Of a stretch of DNA of 64,000 nt, positions 44,296-57,545 are shown piece by piece (the stretch's first letter is position 1; every line of letters starts with the position of its first letter). Source of the stretch: Theropithecus gelada (Eukaryota; Chordata; Mammalia; Primates; Cercopithecidae). The position numbers were made by a program, and so were the translations under genes. The stretch is from the NCBI RefSeq assembly GCF_003255815.1, contig NC_037689.1:148709907-148773906 (forward strand), in the 5' to 3' direction. The notes beneath the pieces are model-generated. The model did not search any database, had not been told where the DNA came from, and saw nothing but the letters and a program-made list of their open reading frames with translations.

Positions 44296-44299
44296 TTTA

Positions 44300-44465
44300 A
44301 AATATTTGCTTTACAATATTTCAGAAAAGAGAAAGGAGAGAGGGGATGGATGACATAAGTTTGTCAAAATATTGATGGTTGTCAAAGCTGAGTAGTGGAT
44401 GCATAGAAGTAAATTATACTCTTCTGTCTCCTTTTGTGTATATTTGTGAGATTTTATTATGACAC
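44300..44465 (+). mobile_element. Old L1 3'-end fragment (tentative)
   Basis: The text gtcaaaatattgatggttg, aaattatactcttctgtctc and tttgtgagattttattatg resembles the 3' end of old L1M/L1ME elements. Confidence 0.5.
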
Positions 44466-46117
44466 ACATGTTAGGTTACTCACCTAGAATTCTGACTTCC
44501 TGAATATGGAGTTTATATGACTGTAAGAAATTTGCACCAGCTTATACTGGCTCATGAGAGCTGACAATTAAATTTTCAGGAATTTCATGGTTGTTAAACA
44601 TGGTCATTATTAAAAATTAAATTTTATGAGCTCATAATTAAATCAATTATATTAATAACAAAGGGAATGAATACTTCAAACTCATTACTATTTATTTCAG
44701 TATGCTTTCTAATTACATATGACCTTGATGTTATTTACTTCTGTTGTATCTGTGTGATGAAATGCTGTATACATCTCTTCTGAAGCCTATGTTCAGTAAC
44801 ATCACATTGGTAGTTTAAAATCAGCCATAGCAGGAATATTTACGCCATGTGAATTGGAAAACACTATAAATCAGGACTTAATTCAACGCCTAGACTTGAA
44901 GAAAGAGATTGTGAAAATATTAATAACTCAGGTGAAATAAAAATGTGTTGTGTCTGTAGTCATTACATTTATGCACAAAAAATTAAGAAAATATTATTCT
45001 GGGATTTGAAAACTGTTATTTGGCTCAGCAAAAAAGTCACATCTATCATGGATAAACAAGTGAATTTTTGCCTTACATAATGCTGAAGTAGAAACATGTT
45101 TCAGTTTTTATCATACAAAATGAATGTAATGTGTACAAAGGTGAAATATAGTTTATCTATAATCATATATCAGGTTTAATGACAATAAAGTTATTGAGAA
45201 AAATGTTATAGGCTGGGATGCAGTTATATTTGTCAAGTTATGGTTAAATTGAAGCCAGACATTAGCTATGGATACAAGAGCTTAGGAAAAATTTATTAAA
45301 GTATTCTGGGAGAATCAATTAGCCATATGGAATTTATAATAGAGTACTGTATATTTTATCAGTATTTGTAACTTGTGTGCTACATATTATTTATCAATAA
45401 AAATATTCTATATAAATATGCTAGCATGCCACTACTGTGAGAGAGAAAGCATTTCCTGCAGATAAAACCATTGTTAAATGACTCCAGCAAACAAACGCAG
45501 AGTAAATGTTTAAAGACTCAGGATTTATTTTTATTTTAGACATACTTCTCCAGTTATCTCAATCTTAAAACTCAATTTTTAGGTCACAAAGTCAAACCCT
45601 TGTCTTTTATGTATCCTTGTTCTGCTTACTCAATGTAGATTCCATGGAAGTAAGCAGAGAAACATCAGTGCCTCACTGTTAAAGTAAACTTCCCCTTTGT
45701 GACTCTCTCAATGTCTTCAAAGATGATCGATGAAATATTATGGTCCTTTGGTTAAAAAGTAATCAAAGTTGAAACCATTATTAAAATTAGAGACATACCG
45801 AAGAGGCCAGGCGTAGAACACAGTGGAAACTAGAGTCTAAAGCCTATGGCACAGGATGCCAATAGGCCTGCACTGTCACACCCCCAAGTTCCCAATGGAC
45901 TTAGTGCCTCAACAGTTTCTATTTAAGTAGCTGATGTGTGTGTTATTCCTCCTCTAAGACCACACTGACTCCTGATCTATAAGAAAAAAAAATTTGACTT
46001 TTAATATTCAAATTGGAACTTGCTTGGTTGGAAAACTATTATTCTGCATTAGTGAATATTAATAAAATGTTGGTCAATGATACAAATACATACCTACATA
46101 CATATTTATTTTCATAT
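44466..46117. other. AT-rich unique sequence
   Basis: No gene or clear repeat family. Very AT-rich in 44560-45430. The right end carries the left target duplication of the plus-strand LINE-1. Confidence 0.45.
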
Positions 46118-46131
46118 GAAAACCTTAAAAC

Positions 46132-47454
46132 GGGGAGGAGCCAAGATGGCCGAATAGAAACAGCTCTGGTCCACAGCTCCCATTAAACTCAACACAGAAG
46201 GCAGGTGATTTTTGCATTTCCAACTGAGGTACCCAGTTCATCTCATTGGGACTGGTTAGGCAGTGGGTGCAACTAACAGAGAGCAAACAGAAGCAGGGTG
46301 GGTCGTCACTTCACCCAGGAAGCACAAGGAGCTGTAGGACCGCCCTCCCCAGCCAAGGGAAGTGGTGATGGACTGTGCTACCCGCCCTGGGTACTATGCT
46401 TTTTCCATGGATTTTTGCAATCTGCAGATCAGGAGATTCCCTCTTGAGCCTACACCACCAGGGCCCTGGGTTTCAAGCACAAAACTGGGCGGCTGTTTGG
46501 GCAGGCACCAAGCTAGCTGCAGGGGTTTTTTTTCATACTCCTGCGGCACCTGGAACCCCAGCGAGACAGGAGAACTGTCCACTCTCCTGGAAAGGTGGCT
46601 GAAGCCAGGGAACCAAGTGGTCTTACTCAGTGGCTCCCACACCTACAGAGCCCAGCAAGCTAGGAACCACTGGCTTGAAATCCTTACTGCCAGCACAGCA
46701 GTTTGAAGTTGACCTGGGATGATAGAGCTTGGTGGGGAGAGAGGCAACCACCATTACTGAGGCTTTAGTAGGCAGTTTTCCTGTGACAGTGCTAAGGAGA
46801 CTGGGAGGATTCCACCACAATGCAGCAAAGTGGCTGTGGCCAGACTGCTTCTCTAGATTCCCCCTCACTGGGCAGGGCATCTCTGAAGGAAATGCAGCAG
46901 GCCCAGTCAGGGACTTACAGATAAAACTCTCATCTCCCTGGGACAGAGCACCTGAGGGGAGGGGTGGCTGTGGGCGCAGGTTCAGCAGACTTAATCTTCC
47001 CTGCCTGTTGGCACTGAAGAGAGCAGCTGATCCTGACAAGGGTGATTCTCCTAGCACAGTACACCAGTTCTGAAAAGGGACCAACTACCTGCTCAAGTGG
47101 GCCCCTAAACCCCATGCCTCCTGACTGGGAGAGACCTCCAAACAGGGGTCGACAGACACCTCATACAGGAGAGCTCTGGCTGGCACCAGGCTACTGCCTT
47201 CTGGGGCAAAGCTTCCAGAGAAAGGAGCAGGCAGCAATCTTTGCTGTTCTGCAGCCTCCACTAGTGATACCCAGGCGAACAGAGTCTGGAGTGGACCTCC
47301 AGCAAACTGCAGCAGATGGGCAGAAGAAGGGCCTGACTATTAGAAGAAAAACTAACAAACAGAAAGCAACAACAAAAACATCAACAAAAAAGACCCTCAC
47401 ACAAAAACCCTATCCAAAGGTCATCAGCCTCAAAGATCAAAGGTAGAAAAATCC
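46132..47454 (+). promoter_or_regulatory. LINE-1 5'UTR, older plus-strand element
   Basis: This GC-rich internal promoter has a YY1-type CAAGATGGC at 46142-46150. Near 47200-47320 it contains text homologous to the 129-bp segment of L1PA3-L1PA6 (gcagcctccactagtgatac). Long open frames on both strands are by-products of composition. Confidence 0.7.
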
Positions 47455-48438
47455 ATGAAGTTGAGGAAAAATGCTGAAAATTCCAAAAGCCAGAATGCCT
47501 CTTCTCCTCCAAATGATCGCAACACCTCTCCAGCTAGGGTGCAAAACTGGACCAAGAATGAGACTGATGAATTGACAGAATTAGGTTTCAGAAGGTGGGT
47601 AATCAACTCCTCTAAGCTAAAGGAGCATGTTCTAAGCCAATGTAAGGAAGCTAAGAACCTAGATAACAGGTTACAGGAACTGCTAGCTAGAATAACCAGT
47701 TCAGAGAGGAACACAAATGAGCTGATGGAGCTGAAAAACACAGCATGAGAACTTTGTGAAGCATTCATAAGTATCAATAGCTAAATCGATCAAGTGAAAC
47801 AAAGGATATCAGAAATTGAAGACCACCTTGCTGAAATAAGGCATGCAAGACAAGATTAGAAGAAAAAGAATGAAAAGGAATGAACGAAGTCTACAAGAAA
47901 TATGGGACTATGTGAAAAGACCAAACCTACAATTGATTGGTGTACCTGAAAGCGATGGGGAGAATGGAACCAAGTTGGAAAATACTCTTCAGGATATTAT
48001 CCAGGAGAACATCCTCAACCTAGCAAGAAAGGCCAACATTCAAATTCAGAAAATACAGAGAATACCACTAAGATACTCCATGAGAAGACCAACCCCAAGA
48101 CACATAATTGTCAGATTCATCAAGGTTGAAATGAAAGAAAAAGTGTTAAGGGCAGCCAGAGAGAAAAGTCAGGTCACCTACAAAGGGAAGCCCATCAGAC
48201 TAATAGCAGATCTTTCTGCAGAAACCCTCCAAGCCAGAAGACCATGGGGGCCAACAGAATTTTATATCCAGCCAAACTAAACTTCATAAGAGAAGGAGAA
48301 ATAAAATCCTTTAGAGACAAGCAAATGCTGAGGGATTTTGTCACCACCAGGCCTGCCTTGCAAGAGCTCCTGAAGGAAGCACTAAATATGGAAAGGAAAA
48401 ACTGATACCAGCCACTGCAAAAACACACCAAAATATAA
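47455..48438 (+). pseudogene. LINE-1 ORF1, older plus-strand element, broken
   Basis: The frame starts at 47455 with MKLRKNAENSKSQNASSP, the ORF1 N terminus of older L1PA/L1PB elements, and meets TGA at 47746-47748 in the coiled coil. The rest is in other frames, including 47843-48280 with DYVKRPNLQLIGVPESD (RRM) and PLRYSMRRPTPRHIIVRF. The C terminus continues to a TAA at 48436-48438. It cannot encode ORF1p. Confidence 0.88.
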
Positions 48439-48501
48439 AGACCAATGACACTATGAAGAAACTACACCAACTAATGTGCAAAATAACCAGCTAGCATCAT
48501 G

Positions 48502-51500
48502 ATGATGGGATCAAATTCACACATAACAATATTAACCTTAAATGTAAATGAGCTAAATGCCCCAATTAAAAGACAGACTGGCAAATTGGATAAAAAGTCA
48601 AGACCCATTGGTGTGCTGTATTCAGGAGACCCATCTCATGTGAAAAGACACACATAGGTTCAAAATAAAGGGATGGAAGACTTATTTACCAAGCAAATGA
48701 AAAGAAAAAAAAAAAAAAAAGCTGGGGTTGTAATCCTAGTCTCTCATAAAACAGACTTTAAACCAACAAAGATTAAAAAAGAAGACAAAGAAGTGCATTA
48801 CATAATGGTAAATGGGTAAATGGATCAACACAAGAAGAGCTAACTATCCTAAATATATGTGCACCCAATACAGGAGCACCCAGAGTCATAAAACAAATTC
48901 TTAGAGACCTACAAAGAGACTTAGATTCCTACACAATAATAGTAGGAGATTTTAACATCCCACTGTCAATATTAGACAGATCAGTGAGACAGAAAATTAA
49001 CAAGAATATTCAGGACTTGAACTCAACTCTGGATGAAGTGGACCTAATAGACATCTACAGAACTCTTGACCCCAAATCAGCCAGATATGCATTTTTCTCA
49101 GTCCCACATGGCACTTATTCTAAAATAAACCACATAATTGGAAGTAAAGCACTCCTCAGCACATGCAAAAGAAAGGAAATCATAACAAACAGTCTCTCAG
49201 AGCACAGTGCAATCAAATTAGAACTCAGGATTAAGAAACTCACTCAAAACCACACAACTAGATGGAAACTGAACAACCTTCTCCTGAATGACTCCTGGGT
49301 AAATAATGAAATTAAGGCAGAAATCAAGAAGTTCTTTGAAACCAATGAGAACAAAGAGACAATGTACCAGAATTTCTGGGACACAACTAAAGTAGTGTTA
49401 ACAGGGAAATTTATAGCACTAAATGTCCACATGAGAAAGCTGGAAAAATCTCAAATAAACACCCTAACATCAAAATTAAAAGAAGTAGAGAAACAGGAGC
49501 AAACAAATTCAAAAGCTAGCAGAAGGCAAGAAATAACTAAGATCAGAGCAGAACTGAAGGAGATAGAGACATGAAAAGCCCTTCAAAAAATCAATGACTC
49601 CAGGAGCTGGTTTTTTGAAAAAAATTAACAAAACAGATAGACTGCTAACTAGACTAACAAGAAAAGAGAGAAGCATCAAATAGACACAATAAAAAATGAT
49701 AAAGAGGATATCACCACTGATCCCACAGAAATATAAACTACCATCAGAGAATACTATAAACACTTATATGCAAATAAACTAGAAAATCTAGAAGACATGG
49801 ATAAATTCCTGGACACATACACTCTCCCAAGACTAAATCAGGAAGAAGTCAAATCCCTGAATAGACCAACAACAAGTTCTGAAATTGAGGCAGCAATTAA
49901 TAGCCTACCAACCAAAAAAAGCACAGGACCAGATGGATTCACAGCTGAAGTCTACCAGAGGTACAAAGAGGAGCTGGTACCATTCCTTCTAAAACTATTC
50001 CAAGCAATAGAAAAAGATAGACTCCTCTTTAACTCATTTTATGAGGCCAGAATTATCCTGATACCAAAACCTGGCAGAGACACAGCAAAAAAAGGAAACT
50101 TCAGGCCAATATCCCTGATGAACATAGATGTTAAAATCATCAATAAAATACTGGCAAACCAAATCCAGCAGCACATCAGAAAGCTTATCCACCATGATCA
50201 AGTCGGCTTTATTCCTGGCATGCAAGGCTGGTTCAACATATGCAAATCAATAAACATAATCCATCACATAAACAAAACCAATGACAAAAACCACATGATT
50301 ATCTCAATAGATTAAGAAAAGGCCTTTGATAAAACTCAACTTCTCTTCATGTTAAAAACTCTCAATAAACTAGGCATTGATGGAACATATCTCAAAATAA
50401 TAAAAGCTATTTATGGCAAACCCATAGCCAATATCATACTGAATGTGCAAAAGCTGGAAGCAGTCCCTTTGATAACCAGCACAAAACAAGGATGCCCTCT
50501 CTCACTACTGTTCAACATAGTATTGGAGGTTCTGGCCAGGGCAATCAGGCAAGAGAAAGAAATAAAGGATATTCAAATAGGAAGAGAGGAAGTCAATATA
50601 TCTCTGTTTGCAGATGACATGATTGTGTATTCAGAAAACTCCATCATCTCACCCCAAAAACTCTTTATGCTGATCAGCAACTTCAGCCAAGTCTCAGGAT
50701 ACAAAACCAATGTGCAAAAATCACAAGCATTCCTACACACTAACAATAGACAAGCAGAGAGCCAAATCATGAATGAATTCCCATTCACAATTGCTACAAA
50801 GAGAATAAGATGCCTAGGAATCCAACATGCAAGGGATTCGAAGGACCTCTTCAAGGAGAACTTCAAAGCACTGCTCAAGAAAATAAGACAGAACCAAACG
50901 AATGGAAAATCATTCCGTGCTCATGGATAGGAAGAATCAATATTGTGAAAATGGCCATAATGCCCAAAGTAATTTACAGATTCAATGGTATTCCCATCAA
51001 GTGACCACTGACTGTCTTCACAGAATTAGAAAAAACTACTTTAAATTTCACATGGAGCCAAAAAAGAGCCCGTATAGTCAAGACAATCCTAAGCAAAAAG
51101 AACAAAGCTGGAGGCAGCATGCTACCTGACTTCAAACTATACTATAAGGATACAGTAACCAAAACAGCATGGTACTGGTACCAAACCAGATATATCTATA
51201 TCTATATCTATATCTATATCTATATCTATATCTATATCTATATCTATNTATATCTATATCTATATCTATATCTATATCTATATCTATATCTATATCTATA
51301 TCTATCTATATCTATACCAGTGGAACAGAACAGAGACCTCAGAAATAACACCACACATCTACAACCAGCTGATCTTTGACAAACCTGACAAAAACAAGCA
51401 ATGGGGAAAGGATTCCCTATTTAGTAAATGGTACTGGGAAAACTGGCTAGCCATATGTGGAAAACTGAAACAGGACCCCTTCCTTACGCCTTATACAAAA

Positions 51501-52462
51501 ATTAAGATGGATTAAAGACTTTAATGTAAAACCCCAAACCATAAAACTCTAGAAGAAAACCTAGGCAATACCATTCAGGACATAGGCATGGGCAAGGACT
51601 TCATGACTAATACACCAAAAGCAATGGCAACAAAAGCCAAAATAGACAAATAGGATTTAATTAAACTAAAGCACTTCTGCAGAGCAAAAAAAAACTATCA
51701 CCAGAGTGAACAGGCAACCTACAGAATGAGAGAAAAATTTTGTAATCTAGCCATCTGACAAAGGGCTAATTTCCAGAATCTACAAAGAAGTTCAAAAAAT
51801 TTACAAGAAAAAGCAAACAACCACATCAAAAAGTGGGCAAAGGATATGAACAGACACTTTTCGAAAGAAGACATTTATGTGGCCAAGAAATATATTAAGA
51901 AAAGCTCGTCATCACTGATCATTAGAGAAATGCAAATCAAAACCACAATGAGATACCATCTCATGCCAGTCAGAATGGTGATTAATAAAAAGTCAGGAAA
52001 CAATAGATGCTGGCGAGGCTGTGGAGAAATAGGAGTGCTTTTACACCATTTTGGGGAGTGTAAATTAGTTCAAGCATTGTGGAAGACAGTGTAGCGATTC
52101 CTCAAGAATCTAGTACCAGAAATATCATTTGACCCCGCAATTCCATTATTGGGTATATACCCAAAAGATTATAAATCATTCTACTGTAAATCATTGTACT
52201 ATAAAGACACATGCACATGTATGTTTATTGCATCACTATTTACAATAGCAATGACTTGGAACCAACCCAAATGTCCATCAATGATAGATTGGATAAAGAA
52301 AATGTTGCACATATTCACCATGGAATACTATGCAGCCATTAAAAAGACTGAGAACATGTCCTTCGCAGGGATATGGTGAAGCTGGAAGCCCTCATTCTCA
52401 GCAAACTAACACAGGAACAGAAAACCAAACACCATGTCTTCTTACTCATAAGTGGGAGTTGA
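48502..52462 (+). pseudogene. LINE-1 ORF2, older plus-strand element, broken
   Basis: From ATGATGGGATCAAATTC the endonuclease is followed in pieces. Two catalytic positions are changed: the KIDH motif reads KINH (Asp205 to Asn) and SDHSAI reads SEHSAI (Asp229 to Glu). The RT fragment includes PISLMNID and the intact FADDMIVYSEN. The sequence is longer than the usual 3.8 kb because of the hexanucleotide array. Many stops and frameshifts (49574, 50315, 50930 and others) rule out function. The C terminus ends near 52462. It also gives the undeleted reference for the 17-nt gap seen in copies 2 and 3. Confidence 0.9.
51190..51317 (+). repeat. (TATATC)n hexanucleotide microsatellite inside LINE-1 ORF2
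   Basis: About 20 units of TATATC interrupt the ORF2 text between accaaaccaga and accagtggaacagaac. In related L1s this site has a short gatatag-like core, so the array was born within the element. One N at 51248 shows that the assembly could not resolve it. Confidence 0.95.
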
Positions 52463-52825
52463 ACAATGAGAACACATGGACACAGGGAGGGGAACAACAC
52501 ACACCAGGCCTGTCGAGGGGTAGGGGGCAAGTAGAGGGAGAGCATTAGGACAGATACCTAATGCACGACAGGATTAAAATGTAGATGATGGGTTGATAGG
52601 TGTAACAAGCCACCATGGCACATGTATCCCCGTAGGTAACAAACCTGCACATTCTGAACATGTATCCTGGAATTTAAAGTGGAAAAAAAAAAAGAAAAAA
52701 AAAAGAATAAAGAAAGAAAAAGAAAACTTAAAACGTGTGTAACAATAGAATAATATAATGAATTCCCATATATCCATCACCCAGATTCAACACTTAACAA
52801 TTTTGCCATTTTAATCTCAGGTGAC

Positions 52826-53140
52826 TTTTTTTATTTTTTATTTTTTTATTTTTTATTTTGAGACGGAGTCTCGCTCTGTTGCCCAAGTTGGAGTGCAGTA
52901 ATGCAATCTCGGCTCACTGCAACCTCCACCTCCCAGGTTCAGGTGATTCTCCTGCCTCAGCCTCCTGAGTAGCTGGGAATACAGGCACATGCCACCACGT
53001 CCGGATACTTTTTTGTATTTTAAGTAGAGATGGGTTTTCACCGTGTTAGCCAGGATGGTCACGATCTCCTGATGTCATGATCCACTCACCTCAGCCTCCC
53101 AAAGTGCTGGGATTATAGGTGTGAGAAACCGCGCCCGGCC
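52826..53140 (-). repeat. Alu SINE
   Basis: A full antisense Alu with a long T-rich (TTTTTTA)n tail, ending gcgcccggcc. It lies just downstream of the plus-strand LINE-1. Confidence 0.94.
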
Positions 53141-53527
53141 GGGTTACATTTTTAGTATAATAAACAGCTAGCTATTTACAGGAATCTCTTACTGAAGGTT
53201 TTTAGAAATGAAAAGATTCTTCTCCTTCTTCCCTATCACCTCTCTACGTGTCCCCATTCTATTCATCTTCAGAGTGTAGCTCCACTGGCACATCTTGCCA
53301 AAAGTCCTCCCTGAGAGCCTTTCCCCACTTCTCAATAACTGTGAAGTCTCCACTTCCTTTGAATTTCCACAGTCCTTCTTTATACTACTCATATAGCTCC
53401 GTGCATTTTCCAGTGATGTGTGTTCCTGTTTCAGCCCTTCTGTTAAGTTGACCCACTCACTTCTGTTTCTATGATAGCCCAACCTAAGGCATTATCTCTT
53501 TCCAAGAATCTTGTAACCTATAGCAAG
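53141..53527. other. No recognised gene (possible L2 remnant)
   Basis: C/T-rich text near 53270-53410 (aaaagtcctccctgagagcc) is faintly L2-like. Otherwise nothing recognisable. Confidence 0.35.
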
Positions 53528-54104
53528 TGTATTAGTTTGCTAGGGCTGCTGTAACAAAGTACTGCAAATTGAATCTGGGTGGATTAAACAGCAGAAATTT
53601 ATCATCTCCCAGTTCTGGAGGCTGAAAGTCAGAAATCAAGGTGTTGGCAGGGTTGGTTCCTTCTGAGAGCTGTGAGGTGGAACCTGTTCCAGGCTTCTCT
53701 CCTACCTTCTGTTACCTTCAGAGGTTCCTTGGCTTGTAGATGGCATTCTCCCTGTGTGTTTACATTGTCTCCCTTCTGTAGGTGCCTGTGTCTAAATTTC
53801 CCTCTTTTATAAGGACACTAGGAATATTGGATTAGGGGCCCACCATAATAACCTTATTTTAACTTGACCACTTCTGTAAAAACCTTATTTCCAACTAAAG
53901 TTGCATTCTGAGGTACCAGGGGTTAGGACTTCAACATGTCTTTTCTTTTTTTTTTTTTTTTTAAATTTATTTATTATTATTATACTTTAAGTTGTAGGGT
54001 ACATGTGCATAACGTGCAGGTTTGTTACATATGTATACTTGTGCCATGTTGGTCTGCTGCACCCATCAACTCGTCATTTACATCAGGTATAACTCCCAAT
54101 GCAA

Positions 54105-54128
54105 TCCCTCCCCCCTCCCCCCTCCCCA
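54105..54128 (-). other. G-rich (potential G-quadruplex) tract in the LINE-1 3'UTR
   Basis: On the minus strand the 3'UTR has four runs of G separated by single As, the typical polypurine tract of L1PA 3'UTRs. It can form a G-quadruplex in vitro in related elements; here only the sequence is seen. Confidence 0.7.
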
Positions 54129-54182
54129 TGATAGGCCCCGGTGTGTGATGTTCCCCTTCCTGAGTCCAAGTGATCTCATTGT

Positions 54183-57100
54183 TCAGTTCCCACCTATGAG
54201 TGAGAACATGCGGTGTTTGGTTTTCTGTTCTTGTGATAGTTTGCTAAGAATGATGGTTTCCAGCTGCATCCATGTCCCTACAAAGGACGCAAACTCATCC
54301 TTTTTTATGGCTGCATAGTATTCCATGGTGTATATGTGCCACATTTTCTTAATCCAATCTGTCACTGATGGACATTTGGGTTGATTCCAAGTCTTTGCTA
54401 TTGTGAATAGTGCTGCAATAAACATACGTGTGCATGTGTCTTTATAGCAGCATCATTTATAATCCTTTGGGTATATCCCCAGTAATGGGATGGCTGGGTC
54501 ATATGGTACATCTAGTTCTAGATCCTTGAGGAATCGCCATACTGTTTTCCATAATGGTTGAACTAGTTTACAATCCCACCAACAGTGTAAAAGTGTTCCT
54601 ATTTCTCCACATCCTCTCCAGCACCTGTTGTTTCCTGACTTTTTAATGATCGCCATTCTAACTGGTGTGAGATGGTATCTCATTGTGGTTTTGATTTGCA
54701 TTTCTCTGATGGCCAGTGATGATGAGCATTTTTTCATATGTCTGTTGGCTGTATGAATGTCTTCTTTTGAGAAATGTCTGTTCATATCCTTTGCCCACTT
54801 TTTGATGGGGTTGTTTGTTTTTTTCTTGTAAATTTGTTTGAGTTCTTTGTAGGTTCTGGATATTAGCCCTTTGTCAGATGAGTAGATTGCAAAACTTTTC
54901 TCCCATTCTGTAGGTTGCCTGTTCACTCTGATGGTAGTTTCTTTTGCTGTGCAGAAGCTNTGAACTTTAAAGCAGTTTTTTCCAATTCTGTGAAGAAACT
55001 CATTGGTAGCTTGATGGGGATGGCATTGAATCTATAAATTACCTTGGGCAGTATGGCCATTTTCACGATATTGATTCTTCCTATCCATGAGCATGGTATG
55101 TTCTTCCATTTGTTTGTGTCCTCTTTTATTTCACTGAGCAGTGGTTTGTAGTTCTCCTTGAAGAGGTCCTTTACATCCCTTGTAAGTTGGATTCCTAGGT
55201 ATTTGATTCTCTTTGAAGCAATTGTGAATGGAAGTTCATTCATGATTTGGCTCTCTGTTTGTCTGTTACTAGTGTATAAGAATGCTTGTGATTTTTGCAC
55301 ATTAATTTTGTATCCTGAGACTTTGCTGAAGTTGCTTATCAGCTTAAGGAGATTTTGGGCTGAGACAATGGGGTTTTCTAAATATACAATCATGTCATCT
55401 GCAAACAGGGACAATTTGACTTCTTCTTTTCCTAACTGAATACCCCTGATTTCTTTCTCTTGCCTAATTGCCCTAGCCAGAACTTCCAACACTATGTTGA
55501 ATAGGAGTGGTGAGAGAGGGCATCCCTGTCTTGTGCCAGTTTTCAAAGGGAATTTTTCCAGTTTTTGCCCATTCAGTATGATATTGGCTGTGGGTTTGTC
55601 ATAAATAGCTCTTATTATTTTGAGGTACGTTCCATCAATACCGAATTTATTGAGCGTTTTTAGCATGAAGGGCTGTTGAATTTTGTCAAAAGCCTTTTCT
55701 GCATCTATTGAAATAATCATGTGGTTCTTGTCTTTGGTTCTGTTTATATGCTGGATTATGTTTATTGATTTGCGAATGTTGAACCAGCCTTGCATCCCAG
55801 GGATGAAGCCCACTTGATCATGGTGGATAAGCTTTTTGATGTGTTGTTGAATCCGGTTTGCCAGTATTTTATTGAGGATTTTTGCATTGATGTTCATCAG
55901 GGATATTGGTCTAAAATTCTCTTTTTTTGTTGTGTCTCTGCCAGGCTTTGGTATCAGGATGATGTTGGCCTCATAAAATGAGTTAGGGAGGATTCCCTCT
56001 TTTTCTATTGATTGGAATAGTTTCAGAAGGAATGGTACCAACTCCTCCTTATACCTCTGGTAGAATTCAGCTGTGAATCCATCTGGTCCTGGACTTTTTT
56101 TGGTTGGTAGGCTATTAATTATTGCTTCAATTTCAGAGCCTGTTATTGGTCTATTCAGGGGTTCAACTTCTTCCTGGTTTAGTCTTGGGAGAGTGAAAGT
56201 GTCCAGGAAATTATCCATTTCTTGTAGATTTTCTGTGTTTATAGTATTCTCTGATGGTAGTTTGTATTTCTGTGGAGTCGGTGGTGACATCCCCTTTATC
56301 ATTTTTTATTGCATCTATTTGATTCTTCTCCTTTTCTTCTTTATTAGTCTTGCTAGTGGTCTATCAATTTTGTTGATCTTTTTAAAAAACCAACTCCTGG
56401 ATTCATTGATTTTTTGGAGGATTTTCGTGTCTCTGTCTCCTTCAGTTCTGCTCTGATCTTAGTTATTTCTTGCCTTCTGCTAGCTTTTGAATGTGTTTGC
56501 TCTTGCTTCTCTAGTTCTTTTAATTGTGATGTTAAAGTGTCAATTTTAGATCTTTCCTGCTTTCTCTTGTGGGCATTTAGTGCTATAAATTTCCCTCTAC
56601 ACACTGCTTTAAATGTGTCCCAGAGATTCTGGTATGTTGTATCTTTGTTCTCATTGGTTTCAAAGAACATCTTTATTTCTGCCTTCATTTCGTTATGTAC
56701 CCAGTAGTCATTCAGGAGTAGGTTGTTCAGTTTCCATGTAGTTGAGAGGTTTTGATTGAGTTTCTTAGTCCTGAGTTGTAGTTTGATTGCACTGTGGTCT
56801 GAGAGACAGTTTGTTATAATTTCTGTTCTTGTACATTTGCTGAGGAGTGCTTTACTTCCAATTATGTGGTCAATTTTGGAATAAGTGCCATGTGGTGCTG
56901 AGAAGAATGTATATTCTGTTGATTTGGGGTGGAGAGTTCTATAGATGTCTATTAGGTCTGCTTGCTGCAGAGATGAGTTTAATTCCTGGATATCCTTGTT
57001 AACTTTCTGTCTCGTTGATCTGTCTAATGTTGACAGTGGAGTGTTGAAGTCTCCCATTATTATTGTATGGGAGTCTAAGTCTCTTTGTAAGTCTCTAAGG

Positions 57101-57482
57101 ACTTGCTTTATGAATCTGGGTGCTCCTGTATTGGGTGCATATATATTAAGATAGTTAGCTCTTCCTGTTGAATTGATCCCTTTACCATTATGTAATGGCC
57201 TTCTTTGTCTCTTTTGATCTTTCATGGTTTAAAGTCTGTTTTATCAGAGACTAGTATTGCAACCCCCGCTTTTTTTTGTTCTCCATTTGCTTGGTAAATC
57301 TTCCTCCATCCCTTTATTTTGAGCCTATGTATGTCTCTGCGTGTGAGATGGGTCTCCTGAATACAGCAGACTGATGGGTCTTGACTCTTTATCCAGTTTG
57401 CCAGTCTGTGTCTTTTAATTGGAGCATTTAGTCCATTTACATTTAAGGTTAAGATTGTTATGTGTGAACTTGATCCTGCCAT
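54183..57482 (-). pseudogene. LINE-1 ORF2, copy 3, broken
   Basis: The endonuclease starts at 57482 (NVNGLN, IQETHL) and stops at a TGA (57222-57224, Ser codon TCA in related copies). A 1-nt loss near 57147 shifts the frame, after which the endonuclease reads on with GDFNT and SDHSAI intact to the shared stop at 56353. The shared 1-nt and 17-nt losses (near 56427 and 56252) follow. The RT is then open from 56302 to the N at 54960, including FADDMIVYLEN. About 0.5 kb after the RT is missing. The C terminus (54926-54183) ends SLIGGN. Confidence 0.9.
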
Positions 57483-57545
57483 TATGATATTAACTGGTTA
57501 TTTTGCTCGTTAGTTGATGCAGTTTCTTCCTAGCCTCGATGGTCT

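Larger units (their letters stand above)
46132..52721 (+). mobile_element. Older full-length LINE-1 (about L1PA8-L1PA16 class)
   Basis: The element starts ggggaggagccaagatggcc and ends in an A-rich tail (about 52681-52721). Target duplications GAAAACCTTAAAAC (46118-46131) and GAAAACTTAAAAC (52722-52734) differ by one base. 5'UTR, ORF1, ORF2 and 3'UTR are all present in order, in opposite orientation to copies 1-3. Its divergence and its ORF1 type (MKLRKNAENSKSQNASSPP) mark it as clearly older. A hexanucleotide array has grown in ORF2. Confidence 0.95.

Noticed and set aside
45785..45830. gaggccaggcgtagaacacag as a possible Alu start
   Set aside because: The resemblance ends after about ten bases and no further Alu sequence follows.
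51190..51317. Regular array that might suggest CRISPR or satellite DNA
   Set aside because: The unit is 6 bp with no spacers and sits inside LINE-1; it is a microsatellite in a eukaryotic genome.
55158..56707. Plus-strand frames of 93-127 codons over LINE-1 ORF2
   Set aside because: Shadows of the minus-strand ORF2 coding sequence. They were useful only for comparing copies 2 and 3.
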